DNA of 64,000 nucleotides from Rotaria macrura (taxonomy: Eukaryota > Rotifera > Eurotatoria > Philodinida > Philodinidae): positions 117,588-181,587 of the forward strand of contig OENT01000158.1 of NCBI GenBank assembly GCA_900239685.1, given 5' to 3'. The translations under genes were made by a program, and so were the position numbers. A model generated the notes under the pieces. That model searched no databases, was not told the origin of the DNA, and saw only the letters and a program-made list of their open reading frames with translations. Shown here piece by piece: positions 62,258 through 64,000 of the stretch (within the stretch, counting starts at the first letter, position 1; every line of letters begins with the position of its first letter).

Positions 62258-62961
62258 GTTCTTACCAGGCCTCCAAATGGGTCATTTTTTCATGGCCCGA
62301 CCCGACCCATAGCGGGCCTTAAATATTAATAGCCCGCCCGGCCCAGATAAACTTATATGTGACCCGGCCCAGCCCTCCCAAGTTGTTTGACGTGCCCACC
62401 CGCCCGAGACATGTTAACTAGAAACAATCTTTAGGCTCATCGAAGAAAAATATTTAATTTAACAGAATTGAAACAATAATATAATAATTAGTTAATTTTT
62501 GGTCAAAAACACATTCATTTAATCTAATGGTAGTACGACGTAATATTAAATCAATTTTTGCCCAAAAATAGTATAATTCAATCGAATTAAAACAAAAATA
62601 TAATAATAAATCAATTGATCACGTAAAAAAATTAATTTAATAGAATTGAAACATGCAAGCAAATACAAATTAATATGCAATTCCCTTCAAAAACCTATTG
62701 GTTGGATAACTAAACCAATTATAATTCAATCTAATGTATATCGATGAAATGAAACACTTATTATTCCAATTGCTAGCGATATTTATATTAGGCAATAGAA
62801 AAATCTTCATCAAACATCGGGCGGGGCGGTCCAACAAAAAAGCAGTCCCACCCGGCCCATCGGTCTTGTCCGATGAAGCCCACAGGGCCCATCTAAAATT
62901 TTCTTTGGGCCGGGTCGTGCTCGGGTGGGCCGGGCGGTCCATTTCGAGGTCTGGTTCTTGC
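62258..62961. mobile_element. hAT-like non-autonomous element, 688 bp, with 8-bp target duplication
   Basis: The element 62266-62953 begins CAGGCCTCCAAATGG and ends CCATTTCGAGGTCTG (inverted: CAGACCTCGAAATGG). It is flanked by GTTCTTAC (62258-62265) and GTTCTTGC (62954-62961), a 7-of-8 target duplication. Subterminal regions (62290-62410 and 62815-62940) are packed with GGCCCG/CGGGCC words in opposite orientations, as in many hAT elements where such words bind transposase. The middle (62410-62810) is AT-rich and non-coding. Confidence 0.88.
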
Positions 62962-63540
62962 CTACCCATGATCAAGCTATATTCTCTGAGGGATTATTAA
63001 ATAACACTGATATAGCTTTGTGCATTTGGAAGATTGAAAATGCTTGACAATGAACTTTACCGGTAAATTCATGTTTGTTTAGTGAGATGTTTCATGTAAA
63101 ACAACAACTACATTGAGTATCATACGTTTCATAAAAAGAGAAGATCGATAGTTGTTTTATTCACGAAATTCCTGTATGGAAAAATTCCAGTCGGCCAACA
63201 AAGAAAAATGATAATGTGATTTGTTTGAGTCAAAAATTTACTCTTCAACATGAAGATTGATTGATTTCCATTCTCTTCAACTTTTGTGTGTATTGTTTAT
63301 AAAATTCCTGAAACTGAAATTTCGTCGAAATGAAAATGCGATTTAAAAATGGATCTCTTAATGATATGGCTTAAGTTTACGAGTGAAAGCAAGAAATTTG
63401 ACTATCATTGTTTATCGAGCACCCACTCCATTATTCATAAATAGATGTTCGCTGACGCCCATCGGTCCTACAGACAAAATTAATACAAAACATTTACATC
63501 GATATGTATGAATATGTATATGTTGGGGGCAAAATTGGGA

Positions 63541-63925
63541 TTCCAATTTTGACTGGACGAAATTAAGATTTAGTTAGAGATAAATACCTGATGGTTTACC
63601 CTTGGTTACTGATAAATATTTGACTTTATCATTAGAAATATTTTGTTTCATTACGCTCTTGTCTCTAAAATTTCGACCTAGGAAATTAATATTCTTTTCC
63701 AGTTGTTCATACAAATGCAATATACTATTATCTGTTTCGACGGTTGCTGAATTCGATTGGGACATTTTGTTTATTAAATGATACTACTTAAATTTATACT
63801 GCATCCCGACACAAAGGGGAGAAACAGAATTATTCTTTTTTCCCAATTCCACTACATTTATAGTGAAGCACGTGGTTATTTGAATTTATCTCTAACTAAA
63901 TCCTGATTTTGTCCAGACATTGGAA
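63541..63925. repeat. Inverted repeat enclosing a small open frame
   Basis: The left arm 63541-63585 and right arm 63882-63925 are inverted copies, with an exact 18-bp core ATTTAGTTAGAGATAAAT (63568-63585 and 63884-63901) and outer TTCCAA..TCTGGAC(A/G)AAAT similarity. The outer ends (GGGGGCAAAATTGGG near 63524, CCCCTAATTCC region near 63925) suggest a wider element. The right edge is close to the end of the window. It may be a small DNA transposon. Confidence 0.55.
63574..63765 (-). CDS. Small open frame or first exon, unrecognised
   Basis: A 63-codon frame starts MSQSNSATVETDNSILHLYE and contains YEQLEKNINFLGRNFRDKS with a charged helical look, then VKYLSVTKGKPSG. A GTATTT donor (GT about 63588-63587) precedes the stop, so it could be a first exon, although no downstream exon is seen. 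It lies between the arms of the inverted repeat, and its 3' end overlaps the left arm. It may therefore be captured host sequence or part of the element. Confidence 0.35.
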   Translation of the reverse strand: MSQSNSATVETDNSILHLYEQLEKNINFLGRNFRDKSVMKQNISNDKVKYLSVTKGKPSGIYL

Positions 63926-64000
63926 TTAGGGGTGACCCTTTATTTTTATTTTCCTTTAAAATAAAGGATAAAGATAAATGATTAATTTATCTTTATTTTT
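63766..64000. other. Right edge, no gene seen
   Basis: Contains the right arm of the inverted repeat and a purine/AT-rich end with repeated TTTATCTTTA-like text in both orientations. Confidence 0.4.

Larger units (their letters stand above)
59858..63573. other. Repeat-rich interval upstream of TMED2, 3.7 kb
   Basis: No gene seen. It contains copy B of the duplication (60955-61620), the CG-rich inverted-repeat element (61142-61485) and the hAT-like element (62266-62953). The TMED2 promoter should lie in the first few hundred bases; no core motif is clear. Confidence 0.55.

Noticed and set aside
62670..63000. Open frames of about 100 codons in the GC-rich segment
   Set aside because: They lie across the end of the hAT-like element and are explained by its GGCCCG arrays.
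1..64000. tRNA, rRNA or CRISPR features
   Set aside because: None seen by reading; a covariance-model scan would be needed to exclude short RNA genes.

Overview
This is a nuclear window from an invertebrate animal, most likely a bdelloid rotifer. It is AT-rich (roughly 30% GC by eye) and has many short GT-AG introns, long genes of animal type (SZT2, TMED2, annexin), scattered small DNA transposons, and two hairpins matching the protostome microRNA families mir-750 and mir-1175. The rotifer assignment rests on overall character and on repeated acceptor-like AGs just before start codons, as expected with spliced-leader trans-splicing. No marker here proves it.

Layout, left to right: the 3' end of an unrecognised gene (+, 1-524); a tight minus-strand pair, ZNF511-like then ribosomal protein S12 (3425-2342); a nine-exon coiled-coil protein (-, 6108-4497); a lone Cys-loop-receptor-like exon (-, about 8.7 kb); a two-exon zinc-finger/coiled-coil protein (+, 9257-10386); a gene-poor stretch; then one 30-kb gene, SZT2 (+, 15958-46292). 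Joining all 57 recognisable SZT2 coding exons keeps a single open frame of about 3,490 residues, close to the vertebrate length. SZT2 is the large scaffold of KICSTOR, which recruits GATOR1 to lysosomes in amino-acid control of mTORC1.

The SZT2 introns carry most of the extra content: the mir-750/mir-1175 cluster (24.8 and 25.8 kb, sense strand), a foldback element with a broken FLYWCH zinc-finger coding relic (18.4-19.3 kb), a 600-bp imperfect palindrome (19.35-19.96 kb) and a 377-bp hAT-type MITE with 8-bp target duplication (30.9 kb).

Downstream are an unrecognised disordered protein (-, 49939-46765), a homocysteine S-methyltransferase (+, 50188-52122), a divergent annexin (+, 52688-54186) and the p24 cargo receptor TMED2 (-, 59857-57993). 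The right end is transposon-rich: a mariner-like MITE (55.9 kb), a CG-rich inverted-repeat element inserted into one copy of a locally duplicated segment (61.1 kb), a 688-bp hAT-like element (62.3 kb) and an inverted repeat around a small open frame (63.5 kb). Apart from host-gene transcription of the microRNAs and the S12/ZNF511 pair, the neighbours share no obvious pathway. Exon joins come from reading frame, splice consensus and phase closure only; no transcripts were available.
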